Assembly (NCBI GenBank): GCA_046094425.1
Contig: JBJTHI010000223.1
Span: 1-9,443 of the forward strand
Length of the DNA: 9,443 nucleotides
Direction: 5' to 3'
Source of the DNA: JANPCX01 sp046094425
Lineage (GTDB): Bacteria; Pseudomonadota; Gammaproteobacteria; Burkholderiales; Burkholderiaceae_C
Below, piece after piece: positions 1-6,481 of the stretch (positions are counted from its first letter, which is position 1; the number at the start of each line of letters is the position of its first letter). Below the pieces are notes generated by a model that saw only the letters and a list, made by a program, of their open reading frames with translations, ran no database searches and had not been told where the DNA came from. Both the position numbers and the translations under genes were made by a program.

Positions 1-579
1 GCCAGCAGCTGCCTGATATTCATCGCCAGGCCGCCTCTCAGGTTCGGGCCAGCCTCAGGTCAGGCACTGTCACGTCTGCGGGTAGGTGTCTTCCACATTA
101 AACACGATGTTCAAGCTATTTTTCTGGTCGGAAGTTCGGCCGCAGTGGCCGAGGCCACCAAGCTGATACGCGCTGCAGGCTCACGCGCCCAGGTGGTGAC
201 TGTGTCGAACAATGCCTCCAGCGGTTTCATCAAACTGATGGGCGAACACGCGCGCGGCACCATTGTTTCGCAGGTGTTTCCGTTTGAGCGATCCATTGCC
301 ACGCCCATGGTCAAAGAAGCCATGGAGTTGGCGGCAGCGCAAGGTTTCTCGGAAGTGACGCCCGCCATGCTCGAAGGTTATGCCGGTGCCAAGGTGCTGG
401 TGGAGGGCCTGCGCCGCGCTGGCAACAACCCCAGCCGCGCCAGCTTGCAGCAAGCCTTGAACAGCATGCGCAAGGTAGACATCGGGGGGCTGGAGGTGTC
501 GTTCAGCGAAACCGACCACACCGGTTTGGACTTCGCCGATTTGTCCATCATTGGGCCCAGCGGGAAGTTTGTGCGCTAA
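1..579 (+). CDS. ABC transporter substrate-binding protein, branched-chain amino acid type, C-terminal part
   Basis: Frame 1 is open from the first base to TAA at 577-579, giving 192 residues with no start inside the window. From about residue 42 the protein reads like the C-terminal half of a periplasmic LivK-type binding protein (Peripla_BP_6 family): QAIFLVGSSAAVAEATKLI, then SNNASSGFIKLMGEHARGTI, VKEAMELAAA, a GYAGAKVLVEGLRRAG helix, and a closing DLSIIGPSGKFVR. Such proteins bind amino acids or similar small molecules in the periplasm and deliver them to an ABC permease; the ligand cannot be read from this part. Residues 1-38 fit the family poorly, and HIKHDV joins directly to QAIFLV where relatives usually have about a dozen more residues, so a small deletion or base errors are likely upstream of position 120. 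No permease or ATPase gene is in view. It converges on the fumarase gene. Family assignment is fairly secure; the N-terminal reading is not. Confidence 0.8.
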   Translation, partial: ASSCLIFIARPPLRFGPASGQALSRLRVGVFHIKHDVQAIFLVGSSAAVAEATKLIRAAGSRAQVVTVSNNASSGFIKLMGEHARGTIVSQVFPFERSIATPMVKEAMELAAAQGFSEVTPAMLEGYAGAKVLVEGLRRAGNNPSRASLQQALNSMRKVDIGGLEVSFSETDHTGLDFADLSIIGPSGKFVR

Positions 580-590
580 CGGCGGCAGTG

Positions 591-610
591 AGGCAGCTCG
601 TGGGCTGCCT
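591..610. terminator. Hairpin between convergent genes, possible bidirectional terminator
   Basis: A perfect 7-bp inverted repeat, AGGCAGC (591-597) and GCTGCCT (604-610), encloses a 6-base loop. It lies in the 38-bp gap between the stop of the binding-protein gene and the stop of the fumarase gene, where a shared terminator is expected. Neither side has a clear T-tract (the plus side continues TGGTCT), so intrinsic termination is inferred from position and symmetry only. Confidence 0.45.
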
Positions 611-617
611 TGGTCTA

Positions 618-2141
618 TCAACCCACCGTCACCGGAATCTTGCCGATCGTGGCTTGCCACTCTTTGGGGCCGGTGTTGTGCACCGAGGTGCCCTCGGAAT
701 CGACTGCCACAGTCACCGGCATGTCTTCGATGTCGAATTCGTAAATCGCTTCCATGCCCAGGTCGGCAAAGCCCACCACTTGCGCGTGTTTGATGGCTTT
801 GGAGACTAGGTAGGCCGCACCGCCCACGGCCATCAGATAGGCACTCTTGTGTTTTTTGATCGCGTCGATACCGGTGGGGCCACGTTCGGCTTTGCCGATC
901 ATGCCGATCAAGCCGGTTTGCGCCAGCATCATTTCGGTGAACTTGTCCATGCGGGTGGCGGTGGTGGGGCCGGCAGGGCCGACCACCTCGTCGCGCACCG
1001 GGTCGACCGGGCCGACGTAGTAGATGACGCGGTTGGTGAAGTCGACGGGCAGCTTCTCACCCTTGGCGAGCATGTCTTGAATGCGCTTGTGCGCGGCATC
1101 GCGGCCTGTGAGCATCTTGCCCGAGAGCAACAAGGTGTCGCCCGGTTTCCAACTTGCCACTTCGGCTTTGGTGAGGGTGTTCAAGTCCACCTTTTTGGAC
1201 TTGTTGTAGTCCGGTGCCCACCTCACATCGGGCCACAAATCGAGCGACGGTGGGTCGATGTAAGCAGGGCCTGAGCCGTCCAGCACGAAGTGGGCATGGC
1301 GGGTGGCCGCACAGTTGGGGATCATGGCCACGGGTTTGCTTGCTGCGTGGGTGGGGTACATGGCGATCTTCACGTCGAGCACGGTGGTCAGGCCACCCAG
1401 GCCTTGCGCGCCGATGCCCAGGGCGTTGATCTTGTCGCATAGCTCAATGCGCAGTTCTTCCAGCTTGTTCTGCGGCCCACGGGCTTTGAGTTCAAACATG
1501 TCGATGGATTCCATCAACGATTCTTTGGCCATCAGCATCGCCTTCTCGGCTGTGCCGCCAATGCCGATGCCCAGCATGCCGGGAGGGCACCAGCCTGCAC
1601 CCATGGTGGGCACGGTTTTCATCACCCAATCGACCAGTGAGTCGCTGGGGTTGAGCATGACGAATTTGGATTTGTTCTCGCTGCCGCCGCCTTTGGCCGC
1701 CACCTGAACGTCCACCGTGTTGCCTGGAACCACACTCATGTGGACGACGGCGGGGGTGTTGTCCTTGGTGTTTTTGCGCTCGAACTGGGGGTCGGCCACG
1801 ATGCTGGCCCGCAGTTTGTTATCCACGTTGTCGTAGCCGCGCCGTACACCTTCGTTGATGGCGTCTTCGATGCTGCCGGTGAACCCTTCCCAACGCACGT
1901 CCATGCCAATTTTCAGGAAGACGTTGACGATGCCGGTGTCCTGGCAGATCGGGCGGCGGCCTTCCGCGCACATCTTGGAGTTGGTGAGGATCTGGGCAAT
2001 GGCGTCTTTGGCCGCCGGGCTTTGCTCGATCTCGTAGGCGCGAGCCAAGTGGCTGATGTAGTCAGCCGGGTGGTAGTAGCTGATGTATTGCAGTGCTGCG
2101 GCCACGCTTTCGATCAGGTCTTTTTGGTGGATGGTGCTCAT
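618..2141 (-). CDS. fumA: Fumarate hydratase class I, iron-sulfur type
   Basis: This 507-residue protein is a complete single-chain class I fumarase, which interconverts fumarate and L-malate in the TCA cycle in the cytoplasm. The N-terminal catalytic domain (about 1-290) carries the three cysteines that bind the [4Fe-4S] cluster in this family: C66 in ICQDTG, C185 in GWCPPG and C277 in PNCAATRHAHF. The C-terminal swivelling domain (about 330-507) contains GDTLLLSGKMLTGRDAAHKR, YYVGPVDP, VVGPAGPTTATRMDKF and GMIGKAERG. The length fits the 507-residue form common in Burkholderiales, shorter than E. coli FumA (548). The ATG at 2141 is followed by MSTIHQKDLIESVAAAL; ahead of it is only a weak GGGA ribosome site. 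The gene is convergent with the ABC binding protein and divergent from nhaA. The related tartrate dehydratase is an alternative function, but the overall pattern favours fumarase. The symbol follows E. coli usage and does not separate FumA from FumB. Confidence 0.95.
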   Translation of the reverse strand: MSTIHQKDLIESVAAALQYISYYHPADYISHLARAYEIEQSPAAKDAIAQILTNSKMCAEGRRPICQDTGIVNVFLKIGMDVRWEGFTGSIEDAINEGVRRGYDNVDNKLRASIVADPQFERKNTKDNTPAVVHMSVVPGNTVDVQVAAKGGGSENKSKFVMLNPSDSLVDWVMKTVPTMGAGWCPPGMLGIGIGGTAEKAMLMAKESLMESIDMFELKARGPQNKLEELRIELCDKINALGIGAQGLGGLTTVLDVKIAMYPTHAASKPVAMIPNCAATRHAHFVLDGSGPAYIDPPSLDLWPDVRWAPDYNKSKKVDLNTLTKAEVASWKPGDTLLLSGKMLTGRDAAHKRIQDMLAKGEKLPVDFTNRVIYYVGPVDPVRDEVVGPAGPTTATRMDKFTEMMLAQTGLIGMIGKAERGPTGIDAIKKHKSAYLMAVGGAAYLVSKAIKHAQVVGFADLGMEAIYEFDIEDMPVTVAVDSEGTSVHNTGPKEWQATIGKIPVTVG

Positions 2142-2196
2142 GGAATGTCCCGAAAAAATGGAGCGCAGTAGCGGCCTTGCCGGCAGATGGGTGGTT

Positions 2197-2202
2197 TGTC
2201 AA
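2197..2202 (-). promoter_or_regulatory. Possible -35 box upstream of fumarase
   Basis: The minus strand reads TTGACA, a perfect sigma-70 -35 hexamer, 56 bases upstream of the fumarase ATG. The hexamer 17 bases downstream (CAAGGC) is a poor -10 match, so the assignment rests on the -35 box and its location alone. Confidence 0.25.
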
Positions 2203-2291
2203 GAAAAGGCCCCGCTTGCGGATGAGGACTAGATTCCACCTGCTGGCAACACAATCGAAAATTAAGCTGTCATTTTACTGAGGGGGCGCCA

Positions 2292-3467
2292 GTGCTGAGC
2301 AGAATTCGGGGTTTGTTTTTGGCCGACGCGGCCGGTGGTGTAGTACTGGGTCTGTCTGCGTGCCTCGCCTTGTTGGTGAGCAATTCAGCATGGGCGTCTT
2401 GGTATGACGCTTTTGTGCGCGCCCAGTTTGAAGTGCGTTTGGCCAACGATGCCTTGGTATTGGCGAAGCCGCTGTTGCTGTGGGTCAACGACCTGTTGAT
2501 GGCAGTTTTTTTCTTTTTGGTGGGCCTGGAGATCAAACGCGAGCTGCTGGTTGGACAGCTCGCATCGGTCAAGCAGGCATTGCTTCCTGCAGCGGCCGCA
2601 TTGGGCGGCATGGTGGTTCCGGCGCTGATTTACGTCGGGTTTAACCACGACGATGCAGTGGCGCTGAGGGGGTGGGCCATCCCTACAGCCACCGATATTG
2701 CTTTCGCGCTGGGAATTTTGATGCTGCTCGGTTCCCGCGTTCCTACGTCTTTGAAAGTCTTTTTAACGGCTGTTGCCATCATCGACGACTTGGGGGCCAT
2801 CGTGGTGATTGCGTTGTTCTACACCGTGGATTTGTCACCCATGATGCTGATGGCTGCGGGCCTTGGTGGCATTGTTCTGTTTGCCTTGAACCGCCTGCGG
2901 GTGATGAATATCGGCGCCTACGTGATCGTGGGATTGGTGGTGTGGGTGTGCGTACTGAAATCGGGCGTGCATGCAACCCTGGCTGGCGTGATAACGGCCC
3001 TGGCTATTCCGATAGTTGACAAATACGGTGGGTCACCACTGCGAACCGCTGAACACGCGCTTCACCCGTGGGTTGCTTTTTTGGTGTTGCCATTGTTCGC
3101 ATTCTCGAATGCGGGTGTGTCACTGCACGGGGTCACATGGCAGACCTTGTTTCAACCCATACCCCTGGGCATATCTTTGGGCTTGATCGTGGGCAAAGCA
3201 GTGGGGGTTTTTGGCGCAGCATGGTTGATGGTGCGGCTGGCCGGAGCTTCATTCCCCACTGGTGCGAGCAGCCGTCAATTCTTTGCCGTATGCGTCTTGT
3301 GCGGCATTGGCTTCACCATGAGCCTCTTCATTGGCGGACTGGCTTTTGAGGGGCAGGGCGCTGCATTTGAAACGCAGTTGAAAATGGGTGTGCTTGGGGG
3401 CTCATTGGTGGCAGGCTTGATTGGCGTGTTGCTGATTTGCACCGGAAAACCAAAGTCTGGTGTTTGA
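2292..3467 (+). CDS. nhaA: Na+/H+ antiporter NhaA
   Basis: The 391-residue inner-membrane protein matches the NhaA family along its full length. NhaA exports Na+ (or Li+) in exchange for protons and supports pH and salt homeostasis. Diagnostic segments are LLLWVNDLLMAVFFFLVGLE (about 61-80), the TATDIAFALGIL unwound helix (D135, equivalent to E. coli D133), VAIIDDLGAI with the essential aspartate pair D165/D166 (E. coli D163/D164), GLIVGKAVGVFG with K302 (equivalent to K300), and CGIGFTMSLFIGGLAF near the end. Hydrophobic segments fill the protein, as expected for twelve helices. The start is GTG at 2292, preceded by GAGGGGG a few bases upstream; the frame has no ATG, GTG or TTG between the upstream TGA at 2223 and this codon, so the choice is firm. 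The gene stands alone, divergent from fumarase. CACAAT at 2250-2255 could be its -10 box. Confidence 0.95.
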   Translation: MLSRIRGLFLADAAGGVVLGLSACLALLVSNSAWASWYDAFVRAQFEVRLANDALVLAKPLLLWVNDLLMAVFFFLVGLEIKRELLVGQLASVKQALLPAAAALGGMVVPALIYVGFNHDDAVALRGWAIPTATDIAFALGILMLLGSRVPTSLKVFLTAVAIIDDLGAIVVIALFYTVDLSPMMLMAAGLGGIVLFALNRLRVMNIGAYVIVGLVVWVCVLKSGVHATLAGVITALAIPIVDKYGGSPLRTAEHALHPWVAFLVLPLFAFSNAGVSLHGVTWQTLFQPIPLGISLGLIVGKAVGVFGAAWLMVRLAGASFPTGASSRQFFAVCVLCGIGFTMSLFIGGLAFEGQGAAFETQLKMGVLGGSLVAGLIGVLLICTGKPKSGV

Positions 3468-3571
3468 CTCGGTTCCGGGTCTGGAAGCAACGCGGGCCTG
3501 GCCCACCAATTTCTCCGGGAGCGCGCAGATGCGGCAGTGCATGGGCGAGTTGCGCCTATGACTGGGCGGAT

Positions 3572-4183
3572 TCAGTCACCATGTTTTGCGCCGCCGGTGA
3601 TGAGCCTGTCGGTCGCCGCAATAGCCAGGGCTGAGAACAAAAACGCCATGTGGATCAAGGTTTGCCAGAGCAGCACTTGTTCACTGTAGTTGTCGGCGTT
3701 GATGAATGTTTTGAGTAGGTGGATGGAGCTGATGCCAATGATGGCGGTGGCCAGCTTGACCTTCAACACCGAGGCGTTCACGTGACTGAGCCACTCGGGC
3801 TGGTCGGGATGACCTTGCAAATTCATGCGCGACACAAAAGTCTCGTACCCACCTACGATCACCATGATGAGCAGGTTTGAGATCATGACCACGTCAATCA
3901 AACCCAGAACCACCAGCATGATGATGGTCTCGTTGATTTTTGGAGTACTGCCGCCAAAGTCACCTTTATAGCCAATGCCTTTGACCAGGCTGTCCAGCGC
4001 TTCTTTGCTTCCAAGCACTGCCTCTATCAGGTGTACAAGCTCTACCCAAAAGTGAAATACATAAACCACCTGGGCCAAGATTAGCCCGAGGTAGAGTGGC
4101 AACTGCAACCAGCGGCTCATGAAAATAAAGCGGGGAAGCGCCCGCATGTGTGCGTGGCTGGACGGCGGAAGCGGCGAGATCAT
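3572..4183 (-). CDS. UPF0114/TIGR00645 (YqhA-like) integral membrane protein
   Basis: The 203-residue product resembles the UPF0114 family (E. coli YqhA), whose function is not established. After a short polar N-terminus it has four likely membrane segments at about 25-48, 85-112, 140-160 and 170-193. Family-like stretches are SRWLQLPLYLGLI, NETIIMLVVLGLIDVVMISN, LLIMVIVGGYETFVSRM, and the near-C-terminal HMAFLFSALAIAATDRLI. The frame is open up to a TTG at 4258, but a good -10-like box (TACAAT at 4223-4218 on this strand) lies inside that extension, so I place the start at ATG 4183. ATG 4147 (MRALPRF) is a second possibility; neither has a clear Shine-Dalgarno sequence. It is divergent from acs and separated from nhaA by about 100 bp in convergent orientation. 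Family assignment is strong; no biochemical role can be given. Confidence 0.85.
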   Translation of the reverse strand: MISPLPPSSHAHMRALPRFIFMSRWLQLPLYLGLILAQVVYVFHFWVELVHLIEAVLGSKEALDSLVKGIGYKGDFGGSTPKINETIIMLVVLGLIDVVMISNLLIMVIVGGYETFVSRMNLQGHPDQPEWLSHVNASVLKVKLATAIIGISSIHLLKTFINADNYSEQVLLWQTLIHMAFLFSALAIAATDRLITGGAKHGD

Positions 4184-4217
4184 GTGGTGCAAAGCCGGAA
4201 AGTTGGAAGAAGCGTCG

Positions 4218-4223
4218 ATTGTA
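4218..4223 (-). promoter_or_regulatory. Probable -10 box of the UPF0114 gene
   Basis: The minus strand reads TACAAT followed by CGAC, which would start transcription near 4211 and leave a leader of roughly 28 bases before the ATG at 4183. No good -35 hexamer sits at the usual distance; TTGTCA is present but only 12 bases upstream. A related string (CACAATCGA) precedes nhaA. This element is the main argument against the upstream TTG start at 4258. Confidence 0.35.
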
Positions 4224-4339
4224 GGATTAGCCCTGTGACAAGACTGCGCGCCGAGCAATCATCCCCGGTCACGTCAGGCTTTCGTAAGAGCTTGTGTTTA
4301 AGGTGTCTCGTACCGACTTGACCCATCACCAGAACCACC

Positions 4340-4344
4340 AGGAG
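4340..4344 (+). promoter_or_regulatory. Ribosome binding site of acs
   Basis: AGGAG lies 7 bases ahead of the ATG at 4352, a consensus spacing that fixes the acs start. The 5' region of the gene is therefore normal, and the lesion further down is not part of a long-decayed locus. Confidence 0.7.
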
Positions 4345-4351
4345 ACCCACC

Positions 4352-6321
4352 ATGTCCAGCAATGCAAACCCGCTTTACGCTCCGCCCGCCGAACTGGCAA
4401 AAAACGCCCACGTGGCGGGAATCGATGCTTACAACGCTTTGTGCGCCGAAGCCGATGCCGATTACGAAGGTTATTGGGCCCGCCTGGCGCGTGAGCTTGT
4501 CGTTTGGAAAACGCCCTTCACCAAAGTGCTCAACAGCAGCGAGGCACCGTTTTTCAAGTGGTTTGAAGACGGCACACTGAACGTGTCCTACAACTGCCTG
4601 GATCGCCAAGTGTTGGCTGGTTCAGGTGACAAAACAGCGATTATTTTTGAAGCCGACGATGGCACCGTCACCCCTGTGACCTACAGCGCCTTGCTCGCTA
4701 AAACCTGCCAACTCGCCAATGCCCTGCGGGAAAAAGGTGTCAAAAAAGGCGACCGTGTCGTCATCTACATGCCCATGAGCGTAGAGGGTGTGGTGGCCAT
4801 GCAGGCTTGCGCCCGCATTGGTGCCACCCATTCGGTGGTGTTTGGTGGTTTTTCGGCGCAGTCGCTGCGCGACCGCATTGAAGACGCTGGCGCGGTGATG
4901 GTGCTCACCGCCGACGAGCAGGTGCGCGGCGGCAAACACCTGCCACTCAAGGCCATCGTCGATGAAGCGCTGGCCTTGGGGGGTTGCGACAGCATCAAAA
5001 ACGTCATCGTTTACCGTCGCACAGGAGGCAGCGTGGCCTTTCAAGCAGGCCGCGACCTGTGGTTGCATGAGGTGGTGGCCATCCAAGCCACCACATGTGA
5101 GCCTGAGTGGGTGGGCGCTGAGCACCCTTTGTTTTGCTCTACACCTCAGGCTCCACAGGCAAACCCAAAGGCGTGCAGCATTCCAGCGGCGGCTATTTGC
5201 TGCACGCCATGCTGACCACCAAATGGACGTTCGATCTCAAGCCGGGCGATGTCTTCTGGTGCACAGCCGACATCGGCTGGGTCACCGGCCACACCTACAT
5301 CACCTATGGCCCCTTGGCTTTGGGTGCCACTGAAATTGTGTTTGAAGGCGTGCCCACCTACCCCGATGCAGGCCGTTTCTGGAAGATGATTGAAAAACAC
5401 CAGGTCAGTGTTTTTTATACCGCACCGACGGCGATTCGTTCGCTCATCAAAGCAGCCGAGTCGAACGAGGCCGTGCACCCGAAAAACTATAACCTCAGCT
5501 CCTTGCGTATCCTGGGCTCGGTGGGCGAGCCCATCAACCCAGCGGCCTGGACTTGGTACCACCAGCACATAGGCGGTGGCCGCTGTCCCATCGTGGACAC
5601 TTTCTGGCAAACCGAAACCGGTGGCCACATGATTACCCCGCTGCCCGGTGCCACGACCTTGGTGCCAGGCTCGTGCACCTTGCCTTTCCCCGGCATTCAA
5701 GCGGCCATCGTGGATGAAACCGGTAAAGACGTACCCAATGGCCAAGGCGGCATTTTGGTGGTGAAAAAACCCTGGCCCAGCATGATCCGCAACATTTGGG
5801 GCGACCCCGAGCGCTTCAAAAAGAGCTACTACCCCGCCGATTTCCAAGGAAAGTATTACCTCGCAGGCGACGGTGCCATTCGTGACGCAGAAACGGGCTA
5901 CTTCACCATCACAGGCCGCATTGACGACGTGCTCAACGTCAGCGGCCACCGCATGGGCACCATGGAAATCGAATCGGCCCTGGTGAGTTGCACCGAGTTG
6001 GTTGCCGAAGCGGCCGTAGTGGGCCGCCCCGACGACACCACAGGCGAAGCCATTTGCGCCTTTGTGGTCTTGAAGCGCCCACGACCCACAGGGGATGAAG
6101 CCAAGCAAATAGCCAAACAACTGCGCGACTGGGTCTCCAAAGAACTTGGCCCCATCGCCAAACCCAAAGACATTCGTTTTGGCGACAACCTGCCCAAAAC
6201 CCGCTCCGGAAAAATCATGCGCCGTTTGCTGCGGTCTGTGGCGAAGAATGAAGCCGTCACCCAAGACACCAGCACGTTGGAGAATCCAGCCATACTCGAT
6301 CAATTAGGCGAAGCCTTCTGA
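4352..6321 (+). pseudogene. acs: Acetyl-CoA synthetase, interrupted by a single-base frame lesion
   Basis: This is a full-length AMP-forming acetate-CoA ligase, which turns acetate, ATP and CoA into acetyl-CoA, read in two frames. The first frame (4352 to about 5134, 261 residues) runs from MSSNANPLYAPPAELAKNA through FFKWFEDGTLNVSYNCLDRQ and VVIYMPMSVEGVVAMQACAR to AEHPLF. The second frame takes over at 5134 with LLYTSGSTGKPKG, the ATP-binding P-loop. It continues with GWVTGHTYITYGP, WQTETGGHMI, the hinge region GRIDDVLNVSGHRMGTMEIE, and a C-terminal PKTRSGKIMRRLLR whose lysine is the known acetylation site in the family. Adding one T to the run at 5132-5135 restores a 656-residue enzyme of normal length. 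No other defect is visible and both halves are well conserved. A sequencing or assembly error in the T-run is therefore as likely as a real mutation; if real, the gene is inactive. It is divergent from the UPF0114 gene. Confidence 0.9.
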
Positions 6322-6326
6322 TCGAG
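6295..6326 (+). repeat. Hairpin over the acs stop codon; first copy of a direct repeat
   Basis: CTCGATCA (6295-6302) and TGATCGAG (6319-6326) form a perfect 8-bp inverted repeat. Nested inside is AGGC-GAA-GCCT, so the RNA would fold as a two-tier stem with a GAA loop. The acs stop codon TGA (6319-6321) is within the right arm. Bases 6298-6325 recur at 6430-6457 with 25 of 28 identical. It may aid 3'-end formation of the acs transcript, but no T-tract follows. Confidence 0.6.
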
Positions 6327-6344
6327 TGCCGCCGAAGGCGGTGC
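6326..6344. repeat. GC-rich hairpin with GAA loop
   Basis: CCGCC-GAA-GGCGG forms the core (6329-6341). Wobble pairs and one further G-C pair extend it to 6326 and 6344, for eight pairs as RNA. It directly follows the acs stop-codon hairpin, so it is a candidate part of the acs 3' terminator region, though it lacks a U-tract. Confidence 0.5.
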
Positions 6345-6359
6345 AGCCCGACAGGGCTG
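6344..6359. repeat. Hairpin CAGCCC-GACA-GGGCTG
   Basis: A perfect 6-bp stem with a 4-base loop abuts the preceding hairpin, sharing base 6344. On the plus strand it is followed by TGGCGGG rather than a T-run, so I do not call it an intrinsic terminator by itself. Confidence 0.5.
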
Positions 6360-6380
6360 TGGCGGGATTCGGGGGAACAC

Positions 6381-6402
6381 TCACATCGCCTCGGCGATGT
6401 GA
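6381..6402. repeat. Perfect 22-bp dyad, TCACATCGCC-TC-GGCGATGTGA
   Basis: Two perfect 10-base arms are separated by two bases. Skipping one bulged T at 6403, three more pairs extend the stem outward (6378-6380 with 6404-6406). It sits 80 bp upstream of the pabB start in non-coding sequence. It could be a transcription-stop hairpin for acs or a dimer-binding operator; without a T-tract or a known motif the sequence does not decide. The symmetry itself is certain. Confidence 0.6.
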
Positions 6403-6429
6403 TGTGGTCACCAAAATCCGGCCACACTG

Positions 6430-6457
6430 GATCAATGAGGCGAAGTCTTTTGATCGA
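6430..6457 (+). repeat. Second copy of the acs 3'-end repeat, hairpin-forming
   Basis: This segment matches 6298-6325 at 25 of 28 positions, 132 bases downstream. GATCAA (6430-6435) and TTGATC (6450-6455) form perfect outer arms, and the inner part pairs around the same GAA loop using G-U wobbles and one bulge. Two of the three differences from copy one (C to T) keep or improve pairing, so the fold seems conserved along with the sequence. It lies just upstream of the presumed pabB -10 box. Confidence 0.6.
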
Positions 6458-6465
6458 TCCCCGCG

Positions 6466-6471
6466 CTAGAC
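6466..6471 (+). promoter_or_regulatory. Possible -10 box of pabB
   Basis: TAGACT lies 10 bases ahead of the pabB ATG at 6482. If used, transcription would start within a few bases of the start codon and the mRNA would be nearly leaderless, which would fit the lack of any Shine-Dalgarno sequence before this ATG. No convincing -35 box is seen at 17 bases. Confidence 0.25.
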
Positions 6472-6481
6472 TCCTCGGCGC

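Noticed and set aside
849..1274. Open frames on the plus strand inside the fumarase gene (also around 1303-1707 and 1740-2171)
   Set aside because: All lie antisense to a complete, well-conserved fumarase and their translations are histidine/valine/glycine-rich shadows.
3468..3571. Terminator or remnant gene between nhaA and the UPF0114 gene
   Set aside because: Only short, weak stems (such as GGGCCTGGCCC) and no T-tract or protein-like frame were found in this 104-bp gap.
5128..5140. Programmed -1 ribosomal frameshift in acs
   Set aside because: No canonical slippery heptamer is visible, Acs is not known to use frameshifting, and a missing T in a T-run is the simpler explanation.
5146..6303. 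385-codon open frame on the minus strand opposite acs
   Set aside because: It is a codon-bias shadow of the acs coding sequence; its translation has no recognisable domain and the plus strand carries clear Acs motifs throughout.
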